From: Ruminococcus sp. | GTDB lineage: Bacteria > Bacillota > Clostridia > Oscillospirales > Acutalibacteraceae | Length of the DNA: 6,489 bases | NCBI GenBank assembly: GCA_017502425.1 | Contig: JAFVVB010000115.1 | Location: 1-6,489, forward strand | Direction: 5' to 3' | Part shown: piece by piece, positions 1 to 5,245 of the stretch | How positions within the stretch are numbered: position 1 is the first letter of the stretch | How the letters are laid out: each line of letters opens with the position of its first letter | Notes under the pieces: generated by a model | Database searches by the model: none | The model's input: the letters and a program-made list of their open reading frames with translations, nothing else | Told to the model about the DNA's origin: nothing | Made by a program: the position numbers and the translations under genes

Positions 1-160
1 TAGTAGCCATAAAAGACGCGTCAGTCTTTTTGTGCTACGAATTTCGAGTAGTGTAGATTTTTCGGGCACCGTCCGCAACGGTCGAAAAATCAAACAACGC
101 AGAACATCCACCCTTAATATTTCCTAAGCATTAAATTGCACCCAATAGGGTGTCTTTTTT
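1..160 (+). ncRNA. Candidate structured RNA, copy 1 (5' end cut by window)
   Basis: Elements in order: a hairpin with GTAGC at 3-7 pairing with GCTAC at 34-38, closed inside by AAAAGAC (11-17) with GTCTTTT (24-30); a second hairpin of nine base pairs, 56-64 with 83-91, continued after a GGC bulge (65-67) by ACCGT (68-72) with ACGGT (78-82) around a CCGCA loop; a weak TTAAT/ATTAA pairing at 114-118 and 130-134; then a terminator. The order of stable stems followed by a plus-strand terminator suggests a discrete small RNA or the end of one. No known RNA family is recognised and no promoter can be seen because the 5' side is outside the window. The RNA interpretation is inference. Confidence 0.4.
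138..160 (+). terminator. Rho-independent terminator of repeat copy 1
   Basis: CACCC (139-143) pairs with GGGTG (148-152) around an AATA loop, with a possible outer G-T wobble (138/153), followed by C and six T (155-160) and a further TTTT after one G. The T-run is only on the plus-strand side, giving the repeat its orientation. The stem is short, so efficiency may be moderate. Confidence 0.65.
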
Positions 161-200
161 GTTTTGGTATGAAGGTGGTAAGCAGAAACACCGTGTGGTT

Positions 201-365
201 CGTAGTAGTAGCCATAAAAGACGCGTCAGTCTTTTTGTGCTACGAATTTCGAGTAGTGTAGATTTTTCGGGCACCGTCCGCAACGGTCGAAAAATCAAAC
301 AACGCAGAACATCCACCCTTAATACTTCCTAAGCATTAAATAGCACCCAATAGGGTGTCTTTTTT
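201..365 (+). ncRNA. Candidate structured RNA, copy 2
   Basis: It carries the same architecture as copy 1. The first hairpin pairs 208-212 with 239-243 and 216-222 with 229-235. The second pairs 261-269 with 288-296 and 273-277 with 283-287, with a GGC bulge at 270-272. The weak stem lies near 319-339 and the terminator at 343-365. The 5' boundary is uncertain, because the duplicated unit may begin as early as 182. I could not find a convincing -35/-10 pair between the copy 1 terminator and this copy, so independent transcription is not shown. An alternative is a dispersed intergenic repeat with terminator function and no separate RNA role. Confidence 0.4.
343..365 (+). terminator. Rho-independent terminator of repeat copy 2
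   Basis: This is the same five-pair stem (344-348 with 353-357), AATA loop and T-run (360-365) as in copy 1. The base before the stem region that differs between copies (a342) is outside the helix. It would insulate the following gene from transcription coming through the repeats. Confidence 0.65.
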
Positions 366-412
366 GTTTTGGTATGAAGGTGGTAAAATGTTCTGATTCA
401 TATAGTAAATAC

Positions 413-440
413 TTGAAATTTCTGCAAATTATGATATATT
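413..440 (+). promoter_or_regulatory. Probable extended -10 promoter of the 460-1352 operon
   Basis: TTGAAA (413-418) is followed after 16 bases by TATATT (435-440), with TG at 432-433 giving a TGn extended -10. Transcription would be expected to start near 446-448, leaving a leader of only about a dozen bases that begins at the GGGAG ribosome binding site (447-451). Confidence 0.65.
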
Positions 441-459
441 TTATTTGGGAGATGTTTTT

Positions 460-870
460 ATGTGCTACTTCCTTTATGGCGCTGTCAACGAAGGTGTAAA
501 CATCAGCGATTATAATAATGCTGTAATGAATTCTAACTTTCTTTTTAAAATCGGTACCGCAGATGACGTTAATTCGTTTGTTAAGAATTGTGGTACAGAT
601 TATAGAATTACCAGCGAACACTGTGATTGTCACACATCTATCGGTTGTAATGATGCAAACAACAAAGAGTTAGAAAACTATAAAGAATTACTTTTAAAAT
701 TCAGAACTATTCGTGGCATTAAATACGTTTTATTGAGTAAAAATTGGTGGAAAAACACTAACTCTAAACACAAAGCCGTACATATTGATGACATCGATAT
801 TTCTAACTTTCTTTCTAACATTAAAGAGGATTGTTTATATAAATTAGAGTTGTACCCTAGATTTTTTTAA
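460..870 (+). CDS. Hypothetical 136-residue Cys-rich cytoplasmic protein
   Basis: I do not recognise a named family. ATG at 460 is chosen because GGGAG (447-451) lies eight bases upstream; the reading frame is open back to TTG at 445, but that codon has no ribosome binding site and lies just after the -10 box. The protein has no signal peptide or membrane segment. It contains six cysteines (2, 44, 55, 57, 63, 125) and His54, His58 and His108. C55, H58, C57 and C63 cluster in a short stretch (CDCHTSIGC) that could bind a metal, though this is only a guess. The middle is charged and helical in appearance (70-85), followed by an aromatic stretch, LSKNWWK (92-98), and a HIDDIDI stretch (108-114). 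The stop codon is 14 bases before the next start, so it is probably co-transcribed with the lipoprotein gene. It follows the 205-bp tandem repeat directly. Confidence 0.75.
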   Translation: MCYFLYGAVNEGVNISDYNNAVMNSNFLFKIGTADDVNSFVKNCGTDYRITSEHCDCHTSIGCNDANNKELENYKELLLKFRTIRGIKYVLLSKNWWKNTNSKHKAVHIDDIDISNFLSNIKEDCLYKLELYPRFF

Positions 871-884
871 AGGTGAGTGAATAT

Positions 885-1352
885 ATGAATTTTACTAAAA
901 GAATATTTGCGTTATTTCTAGTTGTGATACTTTGCGTTACACTTGTAGGATGCAATGAAAAGACGGCTGTTACTGCCGAGCAATTCACTGAAATTATGGA
1001 GAGTAATGATTTTAGCGTCGTTGATTCCACGCTTTTTGCCCAAACGGTCGTTTCCTCTGATACTGTTCTTACTGCTCTGAGCGACGAATATGAACTGGAT
1101 TACTACAAACTAAAGAACGAAACATCAGCACAACATCTGTATCTTCTTAATAAAGAAGCTTTCACAGAGCAAATGAGCGACACCGATTCAACATCTGAAA
1201 CAAACGACGGCAATTATGATTATTTCGAAGGTGTTACCGACACGGATTTTTATATGACTTCACGTATCGGTGATACTCTCATATACTGCTACACCGATAA
1301 GGAGTACAAAGACGAAATAACAACACTTATAAAAGCTCTCGGATATAAATAG
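885..1352 (+). CDS. Small lipoprotein of unknown function (155 aa)
   Basis: ATG at 885 is chosen over the in-frame GTG at 873. The sequence AGGTGAG (871-877) is the ribosome binding site and ends seven bases before this ATG, and starting here gives a normal signal peptide. The N-terminus has Lys5-Arg6, a hydrophobic core (7-20) and a lipobox LVGC with the lipidated cysteine at position 23, so the mature protein should be anchored to the outer face of the cytoplasmic membrane. The mature part is acidic, with a low-complexity Ser/Thr/Asp/Asn segment (about 98-112) that looks like a linker between two small halves. No catalytic motif is seen and I cannot name a domain. It lies 14 bases after the Cys-rich protein gene, in the same probable operon, and is followed by a bidirectional terminator. 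It is not obviously homologous to the two lipoproteins on the opposite strand. Confidence 0.8.
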   Translation: MNFTKRIFALFLVVILCVTLVGCNEKTAVTAEQFTEIMESNDFSVVDSTLFAQTVVSSDTVLTALSDEYELDYYKLKNETSAQHLYLLNKEAFTEQMSDTDSTSETNDGNYDYFEGVTDTDFYMTSRIGDTLIYCYTDKEYKDEITTLIKALGYK

Positions 1353-1372
1353 TATTCATTTCACTGCATAAC

Positions 1373-1403
1373 AAAAGCCCCGACCATTGGTCAGGGCTTT
1401 TTT
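1373..1403. terminator. Bidirectional rho-independent terminator
   Basis: AAAAGCCC (1373-1380) pairs with GGGCTTTT (1394-1401), then after one C/A mismatch GACC (1382-1385) pairs with GGTC (1389-1392) around an ATT loop. There is an A-rich flank on the left and a T-run on the right, so it works for both the plus-strand lipoprotein gene ending at 1352 and the minus-strand lipoprotein gene ending at 1414. Confidence 0.9.
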
Positions 1404-1413
1404 ATATACATAA

Positions 1414-1995
1414 TTACATAAGCATCTCAGACGGAGCTGTGAATACACCGCCAAATAACGCGTTAACTAAAACTTCCTCAGGAGTAATATCCCAGTAACC
1501 GTCATTTTTCTCAACTCTTATGTTAGCATCTAAAGTGATTGTATCCCATTCATTATTAGCTAAACACTCGTTAAACATCTCTCCTGCTTTTTTCTTAATA
1601 TCTTCTTCTGACATTTTTTCGACTTTGTCAGCGTTCTTCTTGATATAGGAAATAAGCTGTGATGAGTACTCGTCAAACACCTTAGTCATATCGATGTTTG
1701 TGATAGAAACTCTCACGTCTACTGTTGTGTCATCGACAACAGTACTCGAGTTAATAGTATACTCCAGATTTTCAAGGAGTAATGCAATAGTTTCATCGCT
1801 GAGAAACTGTGCTTTACCGGTAATCCCTAGGAATTCTTTCACTTCCTGAGGAGAATCGTTTTGTAATCTGGAAAACATCTGGTTCACCGTAGCCTGAGCT
1901 TCCAGTGCTGAGTCTTCTTCAACACAGCCACTCATAAATGGTACCATCATAAATAAAAGCATAACAAATGATAATAATCTGACATACTTACTCAT
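1414..1995 (-). CDS. Lipoprotein of unknown function, paralogue B (193 aa)
   Basis: The start is supported by AAAGGGGAG five bases upstream (2001-2009, minus strand). The signal peptide has Lys3 and Arg6, a hydrophobic stretch (7-22) and a lipobox ending MSGC with cysteine 24; Met at -3 is less usual than Leu but acceptable. The mature part resembles the upstream neighbour: a predicted helical region, then DDTTVDVRVSITNIDM (88-103), a long charged helix (about 105-147), a beta-like segment, and WDITPEE followed by NALFGG (168-183). The pattern of a small alpha+beta domain after a lipobox recalls the DUF5105/DUF4878-type secreted domains of Firmicutes, but I cannot confirm the family. It lies 42 bases downstream of its paralogue on the same strand, so the two probably form one operon ending at the shared terminator. 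Function unknown. Confidence 0.85.
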   Translation of the reverse strand: MSKYVRLLSFVMLLFMMVPFMSGCVEEDSALEAQATVNQMFSRLQNDSPQEVKEFLGITGKAQFLSDETIALLLENLEYTINSSTVVDDTTVDVRVSITNIDMTKVFDEYSSQLISYIKKNADKVEKMSEEDIKKKAGEMFNECLANNEWDTITLDANIRVEKNDGYWDITPEEVLVNALFGGVFTAPSEMLM

Positions 1996-2037
1996 ATTTA
2001 CTCCCCTTTGACATAAGATTGAGTATCAGTTATATGA

Positions 2038-2622
2038 TTACTCAGCTTCACCTAAGTTTTCAAGACCCTCCAAAGCATCATATAATCCACCAAACATAGC
2101 GTTTAAGAATGATTTTTCAGGAGAAATCTGCCACTCTCCGTCAACTTCGTTTACTACAACCTCAGAATCAATAGTAACAGTACCTAAAGATTCGTCGTTT
2201 AAGCACTCAACGAGCATATCGATGTTTTTCTGGTTGAGTTCTTCTTCTGATAATGAAGAGTTAGAAAAAGCTTCTTGTAAAGCTTTTGTCAGATAGTTGC
2301 CCATAGCTTCCTTCATATCAGCATTAGTGATAGAAACCTTAACTTTAACGGTAGTGTCATTAACAAGCTCGGTTTCGCCTATTTTATACTCCATTCTACT
2401 AAATAATGCATCTAATACTTCTTCGCTTTCTGCGAACTCTTCCTGAGTCATAACTTCATCAAAAACACCCATTGCAGATAAAAAGTCGCGGTTTTCAATA
2501 GCTTTGAACACATCTTCAACCGCAGCAACCGCCTTGGCTTCAGGATCGCCACATCCGCTGAGCATCATAATTGATAAAACAAAAACTAAAAGTAAAGAAA
2601 CCACTCTTGCTGTCTTTTTCAT
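2038..2622 (-). CDS. Lipoprotein of unknown function, paralogue A (194 aa)
   Basis: AGGAGG lies six bases before the ATG (2629-2634, minus strand). The N-terminus is a lipoprotein signal: Lys2-Lys3, hydrophobic 8-21, lipobox LSGC with cysteine 24. Mature segments in order are a helical region (about 28-80), NDTTVKVKVSITNADM (88-103), a charged helix (105-140), a beta-like stretch TVTIDSEVVV (148-157), and WQISPEK followed by NAMFGG (164-179). The cysteine, the TTV and the SITN motif fall at the same residue numbers as in the downstream gene, so the pair arose by duplication. It has a possible DUF5105/DUF4878-like fold at low certainty, with no active-site residues visible. First gene of a probable two-gene operon divergent from the PanE-like gene. 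Confidence 0.88.
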   Translation of the reverse strand: MKKTARVVSLLLVFVLSIMMLSGCGDPEAKAVAAVEDVFKAIENRDFLSAMGVFDEVMTQEEFAESEEVLDALFSRMEYKIGETELVNDTTVKVKVSITNADMKEAMGNYLTKALQEAFSNSSLSEEELNQKNIDMLVECLNDESLGTVTIDSEVVVNEVDGEWQISPEKSFLNAMFGGLYDALEGLENLGEAE

Positions 2623-2654
2623 ACTAAACCTCCTGAATTTGATTTATTAATATC

Positions 2655-2683
2655 AGTTTAGCACTATTTTGGTTATTTAGCAA
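2655..2683 (-). promoter_or_regulatory. Candidate promoter of the paired lipoprotein genes
   Basis: On the minus strand TTGCTA (2683-2678) and TAAACT (2660-2655) are separated by 17 bases, each matching four of six consensus positions. It is placed 33 bases upstream of the ATG at 2622. It is a moderate match in an AT-rich region, so other hexamers are possible. Confidence 0.4.
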
Positions 2684-2694
2684 TAATTTTATTG
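2681..2694. promoter_or_regulatory. Perfect dyad between divergent promoters (possible operator)
   Basis: CAATAA and TTATTG form an exact six-base inverted repeat around TT. It overlaps the candidate -35 of the minus-strand promoter at its left end and the -35 of the plus-strand promoter at its right end. The base composition makes chance occurrence quite possible, and no regulator is encoded nearby. Confidence 0.25.
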
Positions 2695-2720
2695 ATTAAA
2701 ACAGTCAGATGTTGTAAAAT
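2692..2720 (+). promoter_or_regulatory. Promoter of the PanE-like gene
   Basis: TTGATT (2692-2697), a 17-base spacer and TAAAAT (2715-2720). The expected transcript start is near 2727, giving a leader of about 25 bases with the ribosome binding site GGGGGA (2742-2747). This placement argues that the upstream in-frame TTG at 2692 is promoter and not coding sequence. Confidence 0.65.
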
Positions 2721-2751
2721 ATTAATGCTATTTTATTCTTTGGGGGATATT

Positions 2752-3771
2752 ATGAAACGATATGCTATATATGGTGCTGGCTCACTAGGTACGGTTTTAG
2801 GTGCCTATATCACTAAAAATGGTGGAAAAATTGACCTTATCAACCGAAACCGAGCTCATGTTGATGCTCTTAATAAAAACGGTGCTACTATAACAGGTAC
2901 TGTTAACTTCAATGTACCTGTAAAAGCTATTCTTCCTGATATGATGGAAGGTACATATGACGTTATACTACTAATGACTAAACAGCTATTTAATAAAGAA
3001 GTTGTTACTTTCTTAAAAGACTATCTTTCACACGACGGTGTAATAGTAACGCTTCAAAACGGTTTACCTGAACCACTTATTGCCGAAATAGTAGGCGAAA
3101 AGCGTACGATGGGCTGTACAGTTGAATGGGGCGCTACTTTAAAAGAACCAGGTGTATGTGAACTGACAAGTTCAGTAGACTCTCTGTATTTTCACATGGG
3201 TAAAATGAAGGGTATCACTGATAAGCAGTACATTATGGTTAAAGAATTGCTTGAATTGATGTGCCCTGTACATCTTGAAGATAACCTCATTGGCGCACGA
3301 TGGTCTAAACTTCTCATAAACGCCACCTTTTCAGGACTGGGCACAGTTATCGGTGGTACTTTCGGTGATGTTGCTAATAACAAAGAAAGTAAAGAAGTAG
3401 CAATAAGATGTATGAAAGAAGTTATTGATGTCGGCCGAGCAGCAGGTGCGACATTCGCTCCTGTGCAAGGTAAAGACATCACTCTTTTATTCTACTATAA
3501 GACTGCTATTAAAAGAAAATTAGCTACTATGCTGATTCCTATCGCTATGAAAAAACACGCACAGATAGAACCATCTATGCTTCAGGATATTAAAAAGGGA
3601 AAACCTTGTGAAATAGAAGCCATTAATGGTGTTGTGTGTGAATGGGGTAAGCGCTATGGTATTAGCACACCTATCAATGATAGAATCGTCGAAATAATCA
3701 AAAAAGAGCAAAGTGGTGAGCTAAGTTATAAATACGATAACATTAAACTCTTTGAAGACTTAATTAAATAA
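2752..3771 (+). CDS. panE: Ketopantoate reductase family protein (2-dehydropantoate 2-reductase)
   Basis: This family reduces 2-dehydropantoate to pantoate with NADPH in pantothenate/CoA synthesis, in the cytoplasm. ATG 2752 follows GGGGGA and gives 339 residues. The dinucleotide motif GAGSLG (8-13) begins the Rossmann domain. Further family signatures are TKQ (K77), LQNGL (N103), WSKLLIN with the expected catalytic lysine K186 and N190, and near the C-terminus PSMLQDI (S275) and CEIEAING with the substrate-binding glutamate at E287. E. coli PanE is about 303 residues; the extra length here lies mainly in the helical domain before SMLQD (about 240-270). No pantothenate genes are adjacent, and Firmicutes often have several members of this family, so another 2-keto acid substrate is possible. 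The gene stands alone between its own promoter and a terminator, convergent with rplQ. Confidence 0.88.
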   Translation: MKRYAIYGAGSLGTVLGAYITKNGGKIDLINRNRAHVDALNKNGATITGTVNFNVPVKAILPDMMEGTYDVILLMTKQLFNKEVVTFLKDYLSHDGVIVTLQNGLPEPLIAEIVGEKRTMGCTVEWGATLKEPGVCELTSSVDSLYFHMGKMKGITDKQYIMVKELLELMCPVHLEDNLIGARWSKLLINATFSGLGTVIGGTFGDVANNKESKEVAIRCMKEVIDVGRAAGATFAPVQGKDITLLFYYKTAIKRKLATMLIPIAMKKHAQIEPSMLQDIKKGKPCEIEAINGVVCEWGKRYGISTPINDRIVEIIKKEQSGELSYKYDNIKLFEDLIK

Positions 3772-3783
3772 AAATAAGCAAAT

Positions 3784-3814
3784 AAAAAGCACCTGACAAA
3801 AAGTCAGGTGCTTT
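3784..3814. terminator. Terminator of the ribosomal/rpoA operon, probably bidirectional
   Basis: Twelve perfect base pairs (3786-3797 with 3803-3814) surround an AAAAA loop. On the minus strand the stem ends in a T-run, so it terminates the rplQ-side operon. On the plus strand the tail is TTT-GAG-TTTT, a weaker T-run that can still serve the PanE-like gene ending at 3771. Confidence 0.92.
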
Positions 3815-3831
3815 GAGTTTTATAAGCTAAA

Positions 3832-4173
3832 TTAGATAAGCTCAATAATAGCCATCTCTGCTGCGTCACCACGACGTGGACCGATCTTAGTGATACGTGT
3901 GTAACCGCCGTTTCTGTCAGCATACTTTGGAGCGATCTCTGTGAAAAGCTTAACAGTTACGTCTCTCTTAGTAACGAAAGCCATAACCTGACGCTTATTA
4001 GCGAGAGTGTCGTTCTTAGCTATTGTGATCATCTTCTCAGCTAAGGAAGCAACTTCCTTTGCACGAGTAGCTGTTGTTTCAATTTTGCCGTTCTCAAACA
4101 GGAAAGTAACGAGTGCTCTGAGCATAGCTGTTCTGGCACTTGTCTTTCTGCCTAATTTTCTTGTACCTGGCAT
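3832..4173 (-). CDS. rplQ: 50S ribosomal protein L17
   Basis: L17 is a component of the large ribosomal subunit, positioned close to the peptide exit tunnel. The 113-residue product matches the family from end to end: RKLGRKTSARTAMLRAL near the N-terminus (5-21), the ATRAKEVASLAEKMIT segment (35-50) that matches the K-rich helix of L17, ANKRQ (58-62), KLFTEIAPKY (75-84), GGYTRITKIGPRRGD (89-103) and the closing AIIELI. This is slightly short for the family (about 115-127) because it ends immediately after the last strand. AAAGGAGTG lies eight bases before the ATG. It is the last gene of the operon, 43 bases after rpoA and 18 bases before the terminator stem. Confidence 0.98.
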   Translation of the reverse strand: MPGTRKLGRKTSARTAMLRALVTFLFENGKIETTATRAKEVASLAEKMITIAKNDTLANKRQVMAFVTKRDVTVKLFTEIAPKYADRNGGYTRITKIGPRRGDAAEMAIIELI

Positions 4174-4216
4174 TTTGATTCACTCCTTTACGATTTTTTA
4201 AAGAGTTATATAAAAG

Positions 4217-5170
4217 TTATTCGTCTTCTTTACGCAGGTTGAAGCCTAATGTTGAGAGCTTGTAAACAACCTCTTCAAGTGACTTTCTACCTAAGTTTCT
4301 GACCTTCATCATATCTTCTTCAGATTTAGAAATGAGGTCTTCAACTGTGTTGATACCTGCACGCTTGAGGCAGTTGAAAGAACGTACTGAGAGATCGAGC
4401 TCTTCGATAGTCATCTCGAGTACCTTCTCCTTGCCCTTATCGTCCTTTTCAACCATAATCTCAGTGTTGTATCCTCTATCAGAGAGGTCAACGAAGAGAT
4501 TTAGGTGCTCTGTAAGAACTTTAGCAGCAAGAGAAACCGCTTCCTGAGCGTTGATAACACCGTTAGTCCAGACTGAAAGTGTGAGCTTGTCATAGTCAGT
4601 GATCTGACCAACACGAGTGTTATCTACTGTGTAATTCACTTTAAGTACTGGTGTATAAATTGAGTCAACCGGTAAAATACCGATTACGTCACTACCCATT
4701 AAGGCTTTGTTACGTTCAGCAGGAACGTAGCCTCTGCCCTTATCTAAAGTGATTTCCATATTTAATTTAGAATCTTCTCCGAGAGTTGCAATGTGGAGGT
4801 CAGGTGTAAGAATCTCAACCTCGCTGTCGCACTTGATGCTTTCAGCAGTAACCTCGCATGGACCCTCAGCTGAAATTTCAACAACCTTTGGTCCGTTGCT
4901 ATGGAGTTTAGCAACTAAGCTCTTCATATTGAGAACGATCTCTGTAACGTCTTCTTTAACGCCAGGGATAGTAGAAAACTCGTGAAGAACTCCGTCAATC
5001 TTAATAGATGTAACAGCAACACCCTCGAGTGAAGAAAGAAGCACACGTCTTAAGCTGTTGCCTAATGTGTTACCAAAACCTCTTTCGAGTGGTTCTACGA
5101 CAAATCTGCCGTATTTACCGTCTGCTGATAACTCTTCAGTTTCGATTCTTGGTTTTTCTATCTCTATCAT
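4217..5170 (-). CDS. rpoA: DNA-directed RNA polymerase subunit alpha
   Basis: The alpha subunit dimerises to nucleate assembly of core RNA polymerase (with beta and beta'), and its C-terminal domain contacts UP elements and activators. At 317 residues it is close to the Bacillus protein. The N-terminal domain (about 1-232) has the dimerisation core FGNTLGNSLRRVLLSSLEG (32-50) and HEFSTIPGVKEDVTEIVLN (63-81), with GRGYVPAERN at 145-154. An acidic linker (238-255) leads to the C-terminal domain with SVRSFNCLKRAGINTVEDL (261-279) and KVRNLGRKSLEEV (289-301). R263 and N266 align with the DNA-contacting R265 and N268 of E. coli; Phe265 replaces Ala, as aromatic residues often do in Firmicutes. AAAGGAGGA (5179-5187) precedes the ATG by eight bases. 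It lies between rpsD and rplQ. Confidence 0.99.
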   Translation of the reverse strand: MIEIEKPRIETEELSADGKYGRFVVEPLERGFGNTLGNSLRRVLLSSLEGVAVTSIKIDGVLHEFSTIPGVKEDVTEIVLNMKSLVAKLHSNGPKVVEISAEGPCEVTAESIKCDSEVEILTPDLHIATLGEDSKLNMEITLDKGRGYVPAERNKALMGSDVIGILPVDSIYTPVLKVNYTVDNTRVGQITDYDKLTLSVWTNGVINAQEAVSLAAKVLTEHLNLFVDLSDRGYNTEIMVEKDDKGKEKVLEMTIEELDLSVRSFNCLKRAGINTVEDLISKSEEDMMKVRNLGRKSLEEVVYKLSTLGFNLRKEDE

Positions 5171-5245
5171 TCGTGAATTCCTCCTTTAATCTTTAACAGT
5201 ATAAGCACTGTCAAGCTTTGTTTGATCTTACGATCATTCCGAGGA
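5171..5245 (-). other. rpsD-rpoA intercistronic region with a hairpin and a -35-like box
   Basis: At 75 bases this is the longest gap in the ribosomal operon. On the minus strand it holds a small GATC-GTAA-GATC hairpin, then an exact TTGACA (5214-5209) overlapping a second hairpin, ACAGT (5211-5207) with ACTGT (5200-5196) around a six-base loop, and last the rpoA ribosome binding site (5187-5179). No good -10 hexamer lies at the right distance from the TTGACA, so an internal promoter is only a possibility. No T-run follows the hairpin, so it is not a terminator. Confidence 0.3.

Larger units (their letters stand above)
1..386 (+). repeat. Tandem direct repeat, two copies, 205-bp period, non-coding
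   Basis: Bases 1-181 recur at 206-386 with a constant offset of 205. I find only two differences: t120 versus c325 and t137 versus a342. The first copy is cut by the window edge, so the full unit is probably 182-386 (205 bp), preceded by a copy that begins outside the window, and more copies may lie upstream. Each copy contains two strong hairpins and a hairpin-plus-T-run terminator. The short reading frames that cross it on both strands run through the hairpins and terminators and lack ribosome binding sites, so I treat it as non-coding. It ends just before the promoter of the next gene. The high identity implies a recent duplication or ongoing homogenisation. Confidence 0.95.

Noticed and set aside
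169..261. A 30-codon frame from ATG 169 (MKVVSRNTVWFVVVAI...) resembling a small hydrophobic peptide
   Set aside because: No ribosome binding site precedes it, only the T-run of the terminator, and it overlaps the first hairpin. It could be a leader peptide in principle but nothing supports it over chance.
131..332. Open frames of about 60 codons on both strands across the repeats
   Set aside because: They run through the hairpins and terminators, lack ribosome binding sites, and exist only because the repeat period lets the frames stay open. The two changes between copies give no sign of coding constraint.
1..386. CRISPR array
   Set aside because: There are only two long near-identical units with no short repeats separated by unique spacers.
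319..633. Minus-strand frame of 104 codons
   Set aside because: It is antisense to the better-supported gene at 460-870 and crosses the repeat terminator. It has no ribosome binding site or recognisable protein features.
532..815. Short repeated string TTCTAACTTTCTTT inside the 460-870 gene
   Set aside because: It encodes similar residues (SNFL) twice in an AT-rich gene. No wider repeat surrounds it, so it is probably coincidence.
873..884. GTG start for the lipoprotein gene ending at 1352
   Set aside because: This codon lies within the ribosome binding site itself; ATG 885 has correct spacing and yields a standard lipoprotein signal.
4332..4985. Plus-strand frames inside rpoA
   Set aside because: They are shadows of the highly conserved minus-strand rpoA and have no start signals.
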